Source of the DNA: Cercis canadensis
Lineage: Eukaryota > Streptophyta > Magnoliopsida > Fabales > Fabaceae
NCBI GenBank assembly: GCA_003255065.1
Contig: QAOA01005612.1
Coordinates: 124,001 to 188,000, forward strand
DNA length: 64,000 nucleotides
Reading direction: 5' to 3'
The number at the start of each line of letters is the position of its first letter. The first letter of the stretch is position 1. The notes below the pieces were generated by a model. That model had not been told where the DNA came from, searched no databases, and saw nothing but the letters and a program-made list of their open reading frames with translations. Both the position numbers and the translations under genes were made by a program. This document shows positions 1 to 11,248 of this stretch, one piece after another.

Positions 1-465
1 CGCTGGGCGCCAGGTTGGTGCGTGAATGGGGGAGGCTAGTTGGACAATGGGTAGCCTCTGGTGGTCCAGCGCTAGGCGCTGGCCCACCCGAGGCTAACCA
101 TTGTCCAAAAAAAAATAAAAATAAAAGTAAAAAATCAAAGGTCATTTTAGTTAAGCTATGCGTTTTGGCACTTTGTTTCTCCCCAAATCAACTTTTCCTC
201 TCCTCCACCCTCCCAAACACGCACTCCCTTTCTTCCCCTTCCTCCATTTTCACCTCCAAAGCAAATACCCAAGCACCACCGCCCCTCTCTTTCTCCTTCA
301 TTTCGCATCCCTTCTCACCACAACGCACCACTCACCTCATACCCTCTCCATTTCGGCCATCTCTGTCCAAGACCCAAGCACATTTGCAAGCTCATTGGGG
401 GATATTTAAGCTTTTTGGTTTTTGAACTACATAAAGCAAATTTTCGCATTTTTGAAGAATTTTTG
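1..465 (+). other. Retroelement leader, non-coding
   Basis: Non-coding, pyrimidine-rich sequence upstream of the ORF at 1112. It starts with GC-rich GGCGCC-type motifs, contains a strong hairpin (40-108), and runs into a plausible splice donor at 466. The short ORFs here show no recognisable protein. I read it as the 5' untranslated leader or LTR part of the element that carries the PF20167-type ORF. The left boundary is outside the window. Confidence 0.4.
40..108. repeat. Long perfect-ended hairpin (inverted repeat)
   Basis: The arm starting TTGGACAATGG at 40 pairs with the arm ending CCATTGTCCAA at 108. Arms are about 33-35 nt with only three or four mismatches and almost no loop. The tip is the GC-rich AGCGCTAGGCGCT. 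The same GGCGCC/AGCGCC motif family recurs at 2684-2752, near the other end of this fragment. Confidence 0.75.
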
Positions 466-1101
466 GTATGTCTCTCATTCTTACTCCACTCTTTAGCATT
501 CTATTATAGTATGAACCCCAATTAACAAGTTACACGTTAGTTTGGGGTTGCTCTTTCGTGATTTGGAATTTTAGGTATTATATACCCCATTTTTGGAATA
601 CTTGTCATTTCATCTCTTTTAGTATTTTCATGCATTATAGATTGCTATGTGGTGAATTTTGTTCTCAATGGAGGGTGTGCTTGCTAGAAAGGTGTTAGTT
701 GTGCTCTTCTTTTTATTGTGCATGCAAGGTGTTTGTTAAAATGCCTAAGTGAGGGTGTGTGCAAGGGGTGCGTGTTTGACTTGCCTAGTGGGGATTTTTT
801 GTGGTTCTCTTATGGTTGCATGGAAGTTTTTACTGCTTGCCTCATGGTCTTTAAGTGGTTGGGTTTGCATTGTCTCTTGTCAAGTCATCACGCTAGCCTT
901 TTTCTAGCACTCCACACTTTTGAAAAGGTCATAAAGTAGGATTGATGAAAACCAATTTCTAGCACTCCACACTTTTGAAAGTTAGTGAATGCTTGTATAA
1001 GATCATGGATGCGTGTGGTTCACTTGGTGAATGCTTGTAGATGCCTCAAGAGTTTGCCTTAAATGCTTGCACTCATTTCCTCTTGTGGTTTATATTTTTA
1101 G
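466..1101 (+). other. Putative leader intron
   Basis: A GGTATG donor at 466 and a TATTTTTAG acceptor ending at 1101 bracket a T-rich stretch. The exon after the acceptor begins GTATCTCATC and reaches the ORF start ATG at 1112 within eleven bases. Extra ORFs of plant Ty3/gypsy elements are often expressed from spliced RNA, which would fit. This is prediction only. The interval also holds a repeated phrase, TTTCTAGCACTCCACACTTT, at about 900 and 956. Confidence 0.4.
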
Positions 1102-1111
1102 GTATCTCATC

Positions 1112-2329
1112 ATGCCCAAGCGATCACGAACAAGTGGTAAAGCGAGTTCCTTTACTTCAACCACCTCTCGCTTTAAATCTCTGGAACACGAACAATGCTT
1201 TTATACCTCAATTGCCGAACGAGAAGTATGGCGAGAAAGAGGTTTTCAATTGACCCCGGGGGTTTGTGAGGAGATAGAGTCATACATTCAAAGTCAAAAT
1301 TGGGGGAAGCTTTGCCAACCGATGTCTACCAACATCCCTGCCCTTGTTAAAGAATTTTATGCCAATGCTTGGGACAACTCAGGCGAAGCCCCGACCTGGA
1401 CTGCCTTTGTCAGGGATCACGACATCTCCTTTGACCAGAACACCATTGCCACATATTTTGGTCTTCGTTATGAACCCGTACACTTCGCCTATGACCACTA
1501 TATGGCACTTTGCCATGATGAGTCCACACTACAACAAGTGTGTACCACCATTTGCCGTGAGGGTGCAACTTGGATTCCTGACAGAGCCGGCAACCCCAAC
1601 AAGTTAAAAAGGGTGGATCTAATACCACTCACGAAGGCTTGGCATTCTTTTATTTTGTACAACCTTATGCCGTCAAGCAACTCTTCTGAGGTGACAATTC
1701 CGTGCGCTATACTCATCTTCACCATTCCCAAAAAAGGGACGGTCCACATTGGGAGCTTAATTTAGGAACAGATCCAGCAGATTGCCCAAGAAAATTCCAA
1801 ACAGCCGTTCCCTTGTCCCAGCTTGATTACACACTTATGTATTCAAGCCGGTGTCCCTACTGATGGCGAAGAGAAGTATTCCGCCTTACGACCTCTCGAT
1901 GAGTCGGACCTAGCCAAATTTCAGAGGGAGTGTGAGTCCGTTTCAGGCTTCGCATCACATGCTCCGGGTTCTTCCTCACATGCTGTTGGCCTTTCTACCT
2001 CAGTTCCCCTTCCGCAAACTACTCCACCTCCTACTGCCACATCCACGGAGCAGCTTCTTAGGGATCTCATCAGGCAGAACCAGGAACATCAACAAGAGCA
2101 CCGTGACCACCATCGAGTCATGGAAGAGAGAATGGCCCGCTTGGAAATTCAGAGCAGCTGCCAGTTCCAATACTATGTGGAGGCCATGCAAGCTGTGGAT
2201 GCTACCCAACGCACCATACTTCGTGCCATGCGACGAGATCCACGCACTGCTGCTCCGTTTCCAATGCCGGCACAAGACCTCATGCCCCCACCCACCGCAA
2301 GATCAGGCCGTGATGATGATTCGGAGTAG
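1112..2329 (+). pseudogene. Plant transposon protein (PF20167-type) ORF, one stop
   Basis: A reading frame of about 405 residues starts MPKRSRTSGK and ends in an acidic tail at 2329. The first 220 residues look like the 'putative plant transposon protein' domain (PF20167) seen as an additional ORF in plant Ty3/gypsy retrotransposons. Shared features are the basic N-terminus, a WGKLCQP-type segment, an FYANAW-like motif and a LIPLTKAWHSFI block. The last 100 residues are Ser/Pro/Thr-rich, then a Gln/Glu/His-rich predicted coiled coil. One in-frame TAG at 1763-1765 interrupts it, and the same frame continues cleanly to 2329. The upstream ATG at 1031 is probably intronic, so I chose 1112. No gag or pol accompanies it here. 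The function of this domain is not known. Confidence 0.7.
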
Positions 2330-2790
2330 ACCGCATCTCCAACACTGAGGACATTGTTTGTCTTAAGTTTGGGGGTGTTATCTTAGTATATTAGTTAGGG
2401 ATCTGTTGTTTATATGCATGTCTGTATGTGCAAACTTTGACAATGATGAATGTTAGCAGTGACATTTTAGTTCATATTAATGATTTACATTCTGCAATTG
2501 TGGCTGCACTCTCTTCGGAATCAAAAATAAATAAATAAATAAACAATAATTGTTCATATTTATTTTCCTACCATGTTTTTAACTCATTCATAGTACTTAA
2601 TCCATGCTCTTGAAGATTAGGTTGAAAAGGGAACTAAACGTGAGAAATCAAGTGAGGAAATAGTTCTCTGGAGAGCCAGCATCCTGGCGCCTGGCGCCAG
2701 CATGGCAAAGACTCACATATGCATCCCAGCGCCCAGCGCCAACCTTCCAGCATTGTACTCCATGTCAGAGAAAGAGTGTAATGTGTTGTG
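2330..2790 (+). other. Retroelement 3' tail with GC-rich motifs
   Basis: After the stop codon comes AAGTTTGGGGGTG (about 2364), a purine/G-rich tract typical of the end of the internal region in plant Ty3/gypsy elements that carry an extra ORF. An (ATAA)n-like stretch lies near 2527. At 2684-2752 there are tandem CTGGCGCC/CAGCGCC motifs matching the first bases of the window. The boundary with MULE-1 lies somewhere in 2760-2930 and is not sharp. Confidence 0.4.
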
Positions 2791-2939
2791 TTAGAGAAAG
2801 AGGAGAAAAATATATTATAATAATAAAATCTTTGATACCAAATCTTTTACGATGGCATGACTTAATTTCAGATATATTGTACTCCATCTCTAAATACCAA
2901 TTACACAGTAATTTTGTTCAGGAGATAACAGTTGTAATC

Positions 2940-3481
2940 TTACACTTCTACATATACATATGGACTACCCCTATACAAGATTATTAAGCACCATGGCAAC
3001 CAATAACATAGCCAACACCCAATTAATTTCAATCTTCTGATTCGCTTCTCATAGTTGATGCACTTTTTCCTCATTCGTTCCAAAAGTATGCTCTCATTAA
3101 CCCTTGTGTTCCCCTCATTTAGCCACTTAAAGAAATCACAACCAAGAGAGGGATCCTGCATTCAGCATTTTGACTATATGTTAGTAACAAGTTCTCTTTA
3201 ATAGCTTCCCCTACAAATAAGTAAAAAATTCAGTTTAAATTTGCATGAAGAATACTTACTTTCCAAAGAGGACACCTCCAAAATGGACGCCCAAAATTCT
3301 TCTCTGTCCATGATGTCAACAACAATGGCCTTTTCCCACATTGGCATTCAAATGGTACTTGGTCACTATTGATGTTCTGTGCACTGGACCCACTACAGCT
3401 GCCACTAGTCACAGTCCAACTAACATCAGGAACAGTTTGACCATGCTTGTTTGGGTTTCCAGCTTCAACCTTCCCACTCAT
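2940..3481 (-). CDS. GRF zinc-finger protein with C-terminal hydrophobic tail (MULE-1)
   Basis: Two exons, 3260-3481 and 2940-3155, are joined by an intron with a GTAAGT donor (3254-3259) and TGCAG acceptor (3156-3160), phase 0. I start at MSGKVEAGN (3481). An in-frame ATG at 3544 is also possible. The protein is about 145 aa. A GRF-type zinc finger (PF06839-like) has the pattern CQCGKRPLLLTSWT, NFGRPFWRCP, GCDFFKWLNE, so all four zinc ligands are present. A charged helix (RMRKKCINYEKRIRRLK) follows, then a hydrophobic segment (LIGCWLCYWLPWCLIILY), suggesting a membrane-anchored tail. Small plant proteins of this build (At4g04775-like) are common but uncharacterised. A sister gene sits in MULE-2 at 62501-62997, so I treat it as a MULE passenger or accessory gene. 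No stop or frameshift is visible. Confidence 0.7.
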
Positions 3482-3544
3482 GGTACACGAACACTGATTT
3501 AGAATCAAATTAAAGAATTTTGGCATATAAGTCAAAGGCTTCAT

Positions 3545-5143
3545 TATTACCTTTACAAATATCCTTAATTAGAGAGATAATATATTATCTTTACTAAGTG
3601 TCCCAAATTCGAAAGATATCTAATTATCCCAAATCAATCAGATCAGGAAACCTTTCCCTCTTTAACCTACTTGATTAATCATTTTGTATGCAACCAATAG
3701 TCATCCTTAAAAGCATGAAATAAGTATTTGAAAACTTTGGCAGTATTACTCATGCAAAGAGACTCAGGATCTCCTCCACTTGTACCCGCAATAAAAGGAT
3801 CAATCAGATAATCCACAACCTTCAAATACATTTCACACATGTAGTATCAATCTATAATTATGCAAAAAAGAAAGCACAGTTCAACAGGATTGTTCACAAG
3901 GCTCAAGAGTATAGAGCCATCTCTATTCAAAATTCAAAATTGAATCAGGTTTATAGACTTAAGTAAGCCATAAAAATCTGGATATTCCATTTTGGGACAA
4001 AAACCAAATCATGGAAGCATAATAAGCCACACATTACCCAGATTACACAAATTTAAAGGATTATTCACAGAATGCAATTATACACATTCTATACGATTAA
4101 TAGAGCAGAATCATTATCAGCCTTCATAAAAGTTCAATTAGAAAATTAATTTCCAAACATCTAACATTCTAAACAGGGCATGGAACAAATTAAACTCAAA
4201 ATTTACAAGAGGAAACTTGAAAACAGAAGGCCATTTCCATGGTTTTATTTCCAAACCTTATCAAGTTTCATCAAGAACAAATGTAATGAAACAAGAAACA
4301 AATAGGTGGGCTGCACTTTCTTTCATGTATCACTGCCCAATCCACCTATAAATTTTTGGGTACTCCCAGAGTATTACACCATCTAGACAAAAAAATGTAT
4401 TTTTATTGGTAGGAGTTACACATAAAATCCAATAAAACTACCTATTTATATCAGTAGAATACGTGCCTAGTCAGAACTTTCCCATTGGGTATCTTCTTAG
4501 CTACCACACATTCAAAGATAAAGACCAAATGAATTATTACAACGAGAGACAAGCCAGTGACAATGATTCATGAATTTCGAAGGGTCCCATTTCTAAACCT
4601 TATAAAGTCAAGTTTCATCAACAACAAATTTTTTTTCCCTAACCTCCTGTTAACTACCAAACCTCTCAGGGGACCTCTTAGAAACAAATGTTAATGAAAC
4701 AAGAATTTTCAACAAACAGTGGGCTGTGCTTCATTTCATCTATCTACTTACCAGACATGAAAAAGAGAAAAAGACAGAATGGATTATTACCACGACGCCC
4801 AAGCCAGTGACAATGTTCCATGAATTTCCAAGAGTAGCACCAGCAACATACACAAGAAACTTAGACCAATAGCAAAGACCATCCTTTGGCAAGACAAGTT
4901 ATCAAACTTGTATAAATGTTCAAACATAAACCCTATGCGAGCAAAAGAACTATCTAAAAAATTGCCGATGTGGGTAAGGGAGGATGAGGGTTAGGTTGGC
5001 TTACCAAATTAGAGGGTTCTTGCGGTACAAGGATTTCGATTGATTTTGATTGTGTTCAACAGGATGGGGGTGAGGGAGGAACAATAGGGCTTACCTAATC
5101 AGAGGGTTCTTGTTAGTGTTTAGACAGGAAATCTCAGCTAGGC
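3545..5143. other. MULE-1 flank, no gene seen
   Basis: AT-rich sequence upstream of the GRF gene. I see no convincing coding region, tRNA or ordered repeat. A few phrases recur imperfectly (for example TTTCATCAA...ACAAATGTTAATGAAACAAG near 4270 and 4680), so part of it may be duplicated. It is interrupted at 5144 by the CRM-like element, and the same MULE resumes at 11921. Confidence 0.4.
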
Positions 5144-5819
5144 TGATGCGTTCACGTACCCGAAAGATAGAAACGGAGTGTTTGGATACCAAACTGTGGG
5201 ATGACCTTGGTTATTGCAATAGGGTGAACCCTCAACAAGGAAGGATCCTTGGTAAGTTCAAGTTCAAGTTCTTTGCCCAAGAACAACAGGGAAGCTCTCA
5301 ATCCAGAGAAACTCAATAATTCAGAAACTGAATAATATTAATCTCAAAAACTGTTTTGCAAAGGCATACACGAATTCCTTATATAGGCAATTCGGCTAGG
5401 AGGCTACAAGCTTTGATGGATCCTCTAAGAAAGTTAATAAAACCCTAATACCCAGTTTGGCCCATAGACATAAAGGCCCAAAATATTAAAAAATGAATTT
5501 AAAACTAATTAAATGTTTTGGCCCATAAACATAAAGGACCAAAAATAAAACTAATTAAATTAAATATAAATTTTTGGCCTGCTCTAAACTTGGGCTCCAA
5601 GCTGGCCCATGTGCACCTTCTACAAGAGACCGATAAGTGATCCATCTCAACTCTGAACTTGGCCCAGCTACTATTTCCTTGGTCTGCACCCCTTGGACTA
5701 GGCTCAACAATACCTCTCTCACTCGCTTAGCTCTGCTTCTAGTCATCGGGCCTCCAACTCCAAGCAAGGGATCATGAACATTCCTAGGGTTAGGGTGTGT
5801 AGCAAAATGATTCTCATCA
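5144..5819 (-). repeat. 3' LTR of CRM-like element
   Basis: A 676-bp LTR. On the minus strand it starts TGATGAGAATC and ends CGCATCA. It matches 11249-11920 along its whole length with scattered substitutions and small indels. It contains the last 88 or so codons of the polyprotein. Confidence 0.85.
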
Positions 5820-6325
5820 TTCCCTCCCTCATTGGAAGGATCCGTCCTCGAATTTGAATCGTCACCTACATCAAACAAGGTTAAGTCAGCAACATTAAAA
5901 GTAGCACTAACATCGCCATACTCACCAGGAAGATTAATTTTGTAGGCATTGTCATTAATCCGCTCAAGGACCTCAAACGGCCCATCTCCTCGAGGGTGCA
6001 ACTTTGATTTCCGTTTGGTAGGAAACCGTCCTTTCCTAAGGTGTACCGAAACCCAATCACCTGGTTCGAATATAACCTTAGTTCGGCCCTTGTTGGCTTG
6101 CCTAGCATATTGCTCATTCTTCTTCTCAATATTAGCCCGAACCTTGGAATGCAAGTCTCTAACAAAATTTGTCTTGTGCTTACCATCAAGATTAGCAAAC
6201 TCATTAGTAGGCAAAGGTAAAATATCCAAGGGAGTTAAAGGATTAAATCCATAAACAATCTCAAAAGGGGAATAAGAAGTAGTAGAGTGTACAGTGCGAT
6301 TATAAGCAAACTCAACATGCGGCAA
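5555..6325 (-). pseudogene. Integrase C-terminus of CRM-like element
   Basis: 256 residues: the end of the integrase core (LPHVEFAYNRTVHSTT), the GPF/Y-type module (ARQANKGRTKVIFEPGDWV, RGDGPFEVLERINDNAYK), and a C-terminal extension with DPLLGVGGPMTRSRAKRVRE. No classical chromodomain is visible. CRM-clade integrases instead carry a divergent CR motif in this extension. The frame continues 6329-7798 but is separated from it by one TAA (6329-6331). From about residue 169 on, the coding sequence lies in the 3' LTR. Confidence 0.8.
5820..5832 (-). other. Polypurine tract inside the pol ORF
   Basis: On the minus strand GAGGGAGGGAA abuts the LTR start TGATG directly. The same bases encode Glu-Gly-Gly-Asn of the polyprotein, so the plus-strand primer site is also coding sequence. 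Confidence 0.75.
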
Positions 6326-6328
6326 AGA

Positions 6329-7798
6329 TTATTCCCAACGCTTAAGATTCTTTTGCATAATAGCACGCAATATAGTAGCAAGTGTTCTATTAACAACCTC
6401 AGTTTGCCCATCTATCTGAGGATGTGCAACTGTAGAAAATAGAAGCTTAGTCCTCAATCGACCCCATAGGGTTCGCCAAAAGTGACTTAGGAACTTCACA
6501 TCTCTATCAATCACTATTGTTCTAGGTAAACCATGCAAGCGCACTATTTCTTTAAAGAACAAGTCAGCAATCTGTGTTGCATCATTAGTTTTAGCACAAG
6601 CAATAAAGTGAGCCATCTTGCTAAACCTATTAACAACCACAAAGATACTATCTTTCCCACTTGGTGACCTTGGTAGCCCTAGTACAAAATCCATAGAAAT
6701 ATCAATCCAAGGCTGACTAGGTATAGGCAATGGTGTATAAAGTCCATGTGGCATAACTTTGGACTTGGCCTGTTTACAAGTAATACACTTTTCACAAATA
6801 GAAAGCACATCATGTTTCATGTGAGGGCAATAAAAATGTTCATGCAAAATATCCAAAGTCTTTTTAACACCAAAGTGCCCCATTAGGCCACCACCATGCG
6901 TTTCTATAACAAGCAAATCACGTATAGAACATGTAGGCACACATAATTTATCTTTCTTAAACAAGTACCTATCATGCCTATAATAATCACCACTAGCATA
7001 CTTAGCACAAGCAATCCATAGCTGACCGAAATCAGAATCAGATTCATACAAGTCTTTGATAAGCTCAAAACCTAATAGCTTAGCATGCAAAGAAGTAATT
7101 ATAGTATACCTTCTAGACAAGGCATCAGCAATGACATTTTCCTTCCCAGCTTTATATTTAATAACATAGGGAAACGTCTCAATGAACTCTAACCATTTGA
7201 CATGTCTCTTATTTAACTTACCTTGGGATTTCAGATACTTCAAGCTCTCATGATCTGAATGAATGATGAATTCCCGAGGCCATAGATAGTGCTGCCACGT
7301 TTGGAGAGTCCTTACTAGATCATAAAGCTCTTTGTCATAAGTGGGATAATTTAATTCTGCCCCATTAAGCTTCTCATTGAAATATGCAATAGGCTTGGAA
7401 TCCTTCATCAAAACAGCCCTTATTCCAATACCTGAAGCATCACATTCAATCTCAAAAGCTATGTCAAAGTTAGGCAAACATAAAAAAGGAGCACTAGTTA
7501 AAGTTTCCTTTAAAGTGGTAAATGCCCTCTCTTGTTCCTCGCCCCACTTAAAGCTCACATATTTCTTAACTAGTTCATTTAGGGGTGCGGCTATGGTGCT
7601 GAAATTCTTTACAAACCGCCTATAAAAACTAGCTAAGCCATGGAAAGATCTTACCTCATTCGCATTCTTAGGTGTAGGCCAATCTCGGATTGCCTTAACC
7701 TTCTCCTCATCCATGCTAATACCCTTAGAACTTACAACAAACCCAAGAAATATAACAGAATCGGAACAAAATGCACACTTCTTAAAATTAGCATACAA
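6329..7798 (-). pseudogene. RT C-terminus, RNase H and integrase of CRM-like element
   Basis: 489 residues. They contain the end of the reverse transcriptase ([18 protein letters not shown]), the RNase H domain ([28 protein letters not shown]), the integrase HHCC zinc module ([10 protein letters not shown] ... [13 protein letters not shown]) and the integrase core ([39 protein letters not shown]-like [13 protein letters not shown]). It ends at an in-frame TAA, after which the sequence continues as LPHVEFAYN in the same frame. The upstream join to 7732-7998 is blurred by an ambiguous base at 7808. Confidence 0.85.
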
Positions 7799-7998
7799 TT
7801 TATGTTCNCTCTCAAAGCAATAAAAACATCATGCAAGTGTGACACATGATCATTTAGGGTTTTGCTATAAACTAGGATATCATCAAAATAAACCACCATA
7901 AATTTTCCAATAAAGGCACGTAAAACATGATTCATTAGTCTCATGAAAGTGCTAGGTGCATTAGTTAAACCGAAAGGCATTACTAACCACTCATACAA
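7732..7998 (-). pseudogene. RT catalytic core of CRM-like element
   Basis: A short frame carrying the reverse transcriptase palm: [18 protein letters not shown] and the catalytic [11 protein letters not shown], both intact. It continues the upstream RT ORF after a TAG at 8026 (sense TGG to TAG is the simplest explanation, at GDE-stop-KTAF). It shifts frame near the N at 7808. Confidence 0.85.
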
Positions 7999-8025
7999 AC
8001 CATATTTTGTTTTAAAGGCAGTTTT

Positions 8026-8709
8026 CTACTCATCGCCTTCTTTCATGCGAATTTGGTAGTATCCATTCTTTAAATCTATCTTAGAAAAGACACTAGAACC
8101 ATACAACTCATCAAGCATGTCATCTAATCTAGGGATAGGATGTCTATACTTAACCGTGATTTGGTTGATGGCTCGGCAATCCACACACATGCGCCATGTC
8201 CCGTCTTTCTTTGGCACCAAGATAACTGGAACTGAACATGGGCTTAGACTTTCTTTCACGAATCCCTTTTGTACTAGCTCATCCACTTGCCTTTGGATTT
8301 CCTTTATCTCGTCAGGATTAGCTCGATAGGTTGGTTTATTAGGGATAGTCGATCCAGGAACAAAGTCAATCTGGTGCTTTATGCCTCTCAAGGGAGGCAA
8401 ACCATATGGTATCTCTTCAGGGAAAATATCAGCAAATTCCTGCATCAAAGAAACAACCACACTAGGCAAAGAAGGGTTAATAGAGTTAGTAAAATAAACA
8501 TCCTTGTACATAAGTACAAGAAGGGTTAGCCTAGACAACAGAACACTTTTCACCTCACTCTTTTGTGCAAAAGCACTCACTTTTTGTCTTCTCTCACTCT
8601 TTTTGTCCTTACTATTTTCTTTTTCTCTCTCAGCCTCTTTTTCTTTAGCTACTTTTTCTTCTCTCTTTTTACATTCTTTTTGTAATCTTTGCTTGATCCG
8701 CATATGCAA
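8026..8709 (-). pseudogene. RT N-terminal half of CRM-like element
   Basis: 227 residues. A highly charged Lys/Glu linker (about 60 residues) is followed by the start of the reverse transcriptase: EFADIFPEEIPYGLPPLRG, GFVKESLSPCSVPVILVPKK, MCVDCRAINQITVKYRHPIP, FSKIDLKNGYYQIRMKEGDE. It is broken by a stop at 8026, and a frameshift separates it from the protease ORF. Confidence 0.85.
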
Positions 8710-9562
8710 GAGCAGGTTTTAAAGGTTTCAACAAAGTAGCCTTGTTATTCTTGTAGACAGTGTAAGTGTTGTTGTATCCGTCATACTTCACTCGCCTATC
8801 AAACTGCCATGGTCGCCCCAACAAGATGTGACAAGCATGCATGGGCACCACATCACACAACACTTCATCTTTAAAAGTACTAAAAGAAAATGCAATCTGA
8901 ACCTGCTTGTTTACCCATAAATCTCCTCTATCATTTAACCACCGTAGCCTATAAGGCGTGGGGTGTGGAATAGTAGGTAAACCTAACTTCTCTACTACCA
9001 AGGTACTAGCAACATTAGTACAAGATCCACTATCAATAATTATGCTACATACCTTGTCTCCTACCAAGCATCGATTTTGAAAGATATGCTCTCTATGTTC
9101 TTCTATGTCATTTTCCCTCGGTTGCATGTTGAGCACACGCCTAGGCACCATCAAATACTGATTTGGAAGAGAGTCATCAATACCCTCCATGTCACTAGCA
9201 TCTTCCAAGGGTGGCATGTCTTCACAACCAGGTGTAACAAGAGATTCCTCCTCACTATCATACTCACCAGTAGCAAGCATAACAACTTTCCTTCTATTGG
9301 GACATTCAGAAGATATATGTCCACGCCCTTGACACCTGTAGCATTTGATGTCATGTGACTTAGAAGAAGAGTTATATTCTATTTTACCTTGGGAAATATG
9401 AATAGAACCTGTAGGCCTTGGTCTTGTGTCTTCTCTTGGCTTTGGAGCTGTGTGAGGATTATCCTTCCAATTTGATTTCCAGTTTGAAGTTCTGGAAGGC
9501 ACACCGAATCTAGAAGCTGCTCTAGCCTTCAACTGTCGCTTTACATGCTCGGCTTTATGCAA
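8669..9562 (-). pseudogene. Gag C-terminus and protease of CRM-like element
   Basis: 297 residues. They contain the zinc knuckle CYRCQGRGHISSECPNRR (CCHC, intact), an acidic spacer, then an aspartic protease with CSIIIDSGSCTNVAS (active-site DSG) and CHILLGRPWQFDRRV. A one-base difference separates it from the upstream gag frame at about 9555-9562, where MEDLVA-stop overlaps HKAEHVKRQLK in the next frame. Confidence 0.85.
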
Positions 9563-10256
9563 CCAAGTCCTCCATCTCTACATAGTGACTCATCTCCACC
9601 ATTTCAGCAATCTCTCGCTTCAAACCACTAATAAATTGTGCCATGGTTGCCTCATGGTTCTCATCAATACTAGCCCTCATCATGGCTATCTCCATCTCAC
9701 TGTTGTACTTAGCCACACTCATAGATCCCTGTTTCAAATCTTGCAGTTTCTTGAAATAATCTCTATAGTAATGTTTAGGTACAAACCATCTCCTCATCAC
9801 GGCTCTCATATCAGCCCATGACCGAATAGGTCTCTCACCATCTCTATGCCTGTTAATCACTAGTTGATCCCACCAAATACTAGCATAATCAGTGAATTCA
9901 ACTACTGCCAGCTTCACTTTCTTTTCTTCAGAGTATTCATGGCACTCAAAAATATGTTCCACTTTCCTCTCCCAATCTAGGTAAAGTTCAGGATCACTTT
10001 TACCTTGAAAGGTAGGAATTCTCATTTTTATAATCCTCAGGTTATTATCACGACGAAGGGCTGCCCTCCTCTCTCTTCTCGTCTCGATTTCAACCTCAGA
10101 ATATTCTTCTTCCTCTTCCTCAGAATACCGAAAGGGTCTAGTTGTTTTAGTTTTTGTCTTAGGTGAAACTAGGTTTTCTAACCTCTCTAATCTGTCCTCA
10201 GTGCCCATTCGTAATGCTGCAATTTGGTCCTGAATTGCGTTCATATATGCATCCAT
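9555..10256 (-). pseudogene. Gag of CRM-like element
   Basis: 233 residues starting MDAYMNAIQDQ. A coiled coil near the N-terminus (ALRMGTEDRLERLENLV) is followed by an Arg/Glu-rich stretch. The retrotrans_gag domain then shows IPTFQGKSDPELYLDWERK, KVKLAVVEFTDYASIWWDQL and FVPKHYYRDYFKKLQDLKQG. This wording is typical of plant CRM/Reina chromovirus gag proteins. It ends by a frameshift into the zinc-knuckle ORF. Confidence 0.85.
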
Positions 10257-10940
10257 ATGACTTTTGGTGAATGGTTCTTCCTATTCCATGTTGGACACAC
10301 TCACCTCACGTGTTTCACTCGTGTTTACACTTAATTGGCTTTTTTCCGATAATGCGCTCACCACTCTTGCCTTTTTCCACTCAAATTTCCTTAGAAGCCC
10401 TTAAACAAGAACTTGCCAAGAATTTATCAAGGAGAAAAGGTGATAGAAACAAAAATGACAAGAAAGCCAAACAAGGGTGTTGAATAAAAATAAATAAGAT
10501 AAGGAAGCAAAAAAAAAAAGATGACAAGGAAGCAAAACAAGAACTCCAAGAAGGAAAAAGAAATAAAATAAAATAAAATAAATGACCAAGACTTTTGAAT
10601 ATAAATAATAAACAAAGGTGTTAGTTTGGACAAGAAAAGAACAAAGGAATCTAGAAAACAACAACAAATTGAAAGAAAATTAGCAGATTATAGAAAACAG
10701 CCCGAAACAGATGTTTTTGAAGGATTTTGAGCCCAAAAATGGCATCAACTGGGGGACTCAGTTGCCACGTTGAAGGTCTCTGAACGAGCTTCGAAACGTC
10801 GAGTCACGGTTCCGTAACTCCAAACGAGTTGAAAGTTATGGCCTTTTCAAGTAAGTGAGTCCAAATAGTCCATTTTTTTTTTATTTTCTTTTCACAAGAA
10901 CAGATTTTGCTAATCTTTTTTTTTTTTTTTTGATTTGTTT

Positions 10941-11117
10941 NNNNNNNNNNNNNNNNNNNNNNNNNNNNNNNNNNNNNNNNNNNNNNNNNNNNNNNNNNNN
11001 NNNNNNNNNNNNNNNNNNNNNNNNNNNNNNNNNNNNNNNNNNNNNNNNNNNNNNNNNNNNNNNNNNNNNNNNNNNNNNNNNNNNNNNNNNNNNNNNNNNN
11101 NNNNNNNNNNNNNNNNN
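10941..11117. other. Assembly gap (177 N)
   Basis: A run of N inside the leader between the PBS and gag of the CRM-like element, next to a poly-T tract. Other single or short gaps are at 7808, 12421, 27575-27591, 37154 and 37689. All but 7808 lie in homopolymers. Confidence 0.99.
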
Positions 11118-11229
11118 AAAAACTGACTTAATAGAAAGGGGGTAGAAGATGATTGACTTAAACAAATAAGATAGACAAAATAAAAATAGAATAGGGGGTT
11201 TTAGGAATACCGATTGAAACTCCAAGGAG

Positions 11230-11246
11230 CCAAAACTCTGATACCA
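11230..11246 (-). other. Primer binding site, tRNA-iMet
   Basis: On the minus strand TGGTATCAGAG starts two bases after the 5' LTR end (11249). It is complementary to the 3' end of plant initiator methionine tRNA, the usual primer of chromoviruses. Confidence 0.85.
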
Positions 11247-11248
11247 AA

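Noticed and set aside
15..425. Plus-strand ORFs rich in Ser/Pro/His
   Set aside because: Low-complexity pyrimidine-rich leader; no domain and overlapping frames look alike.
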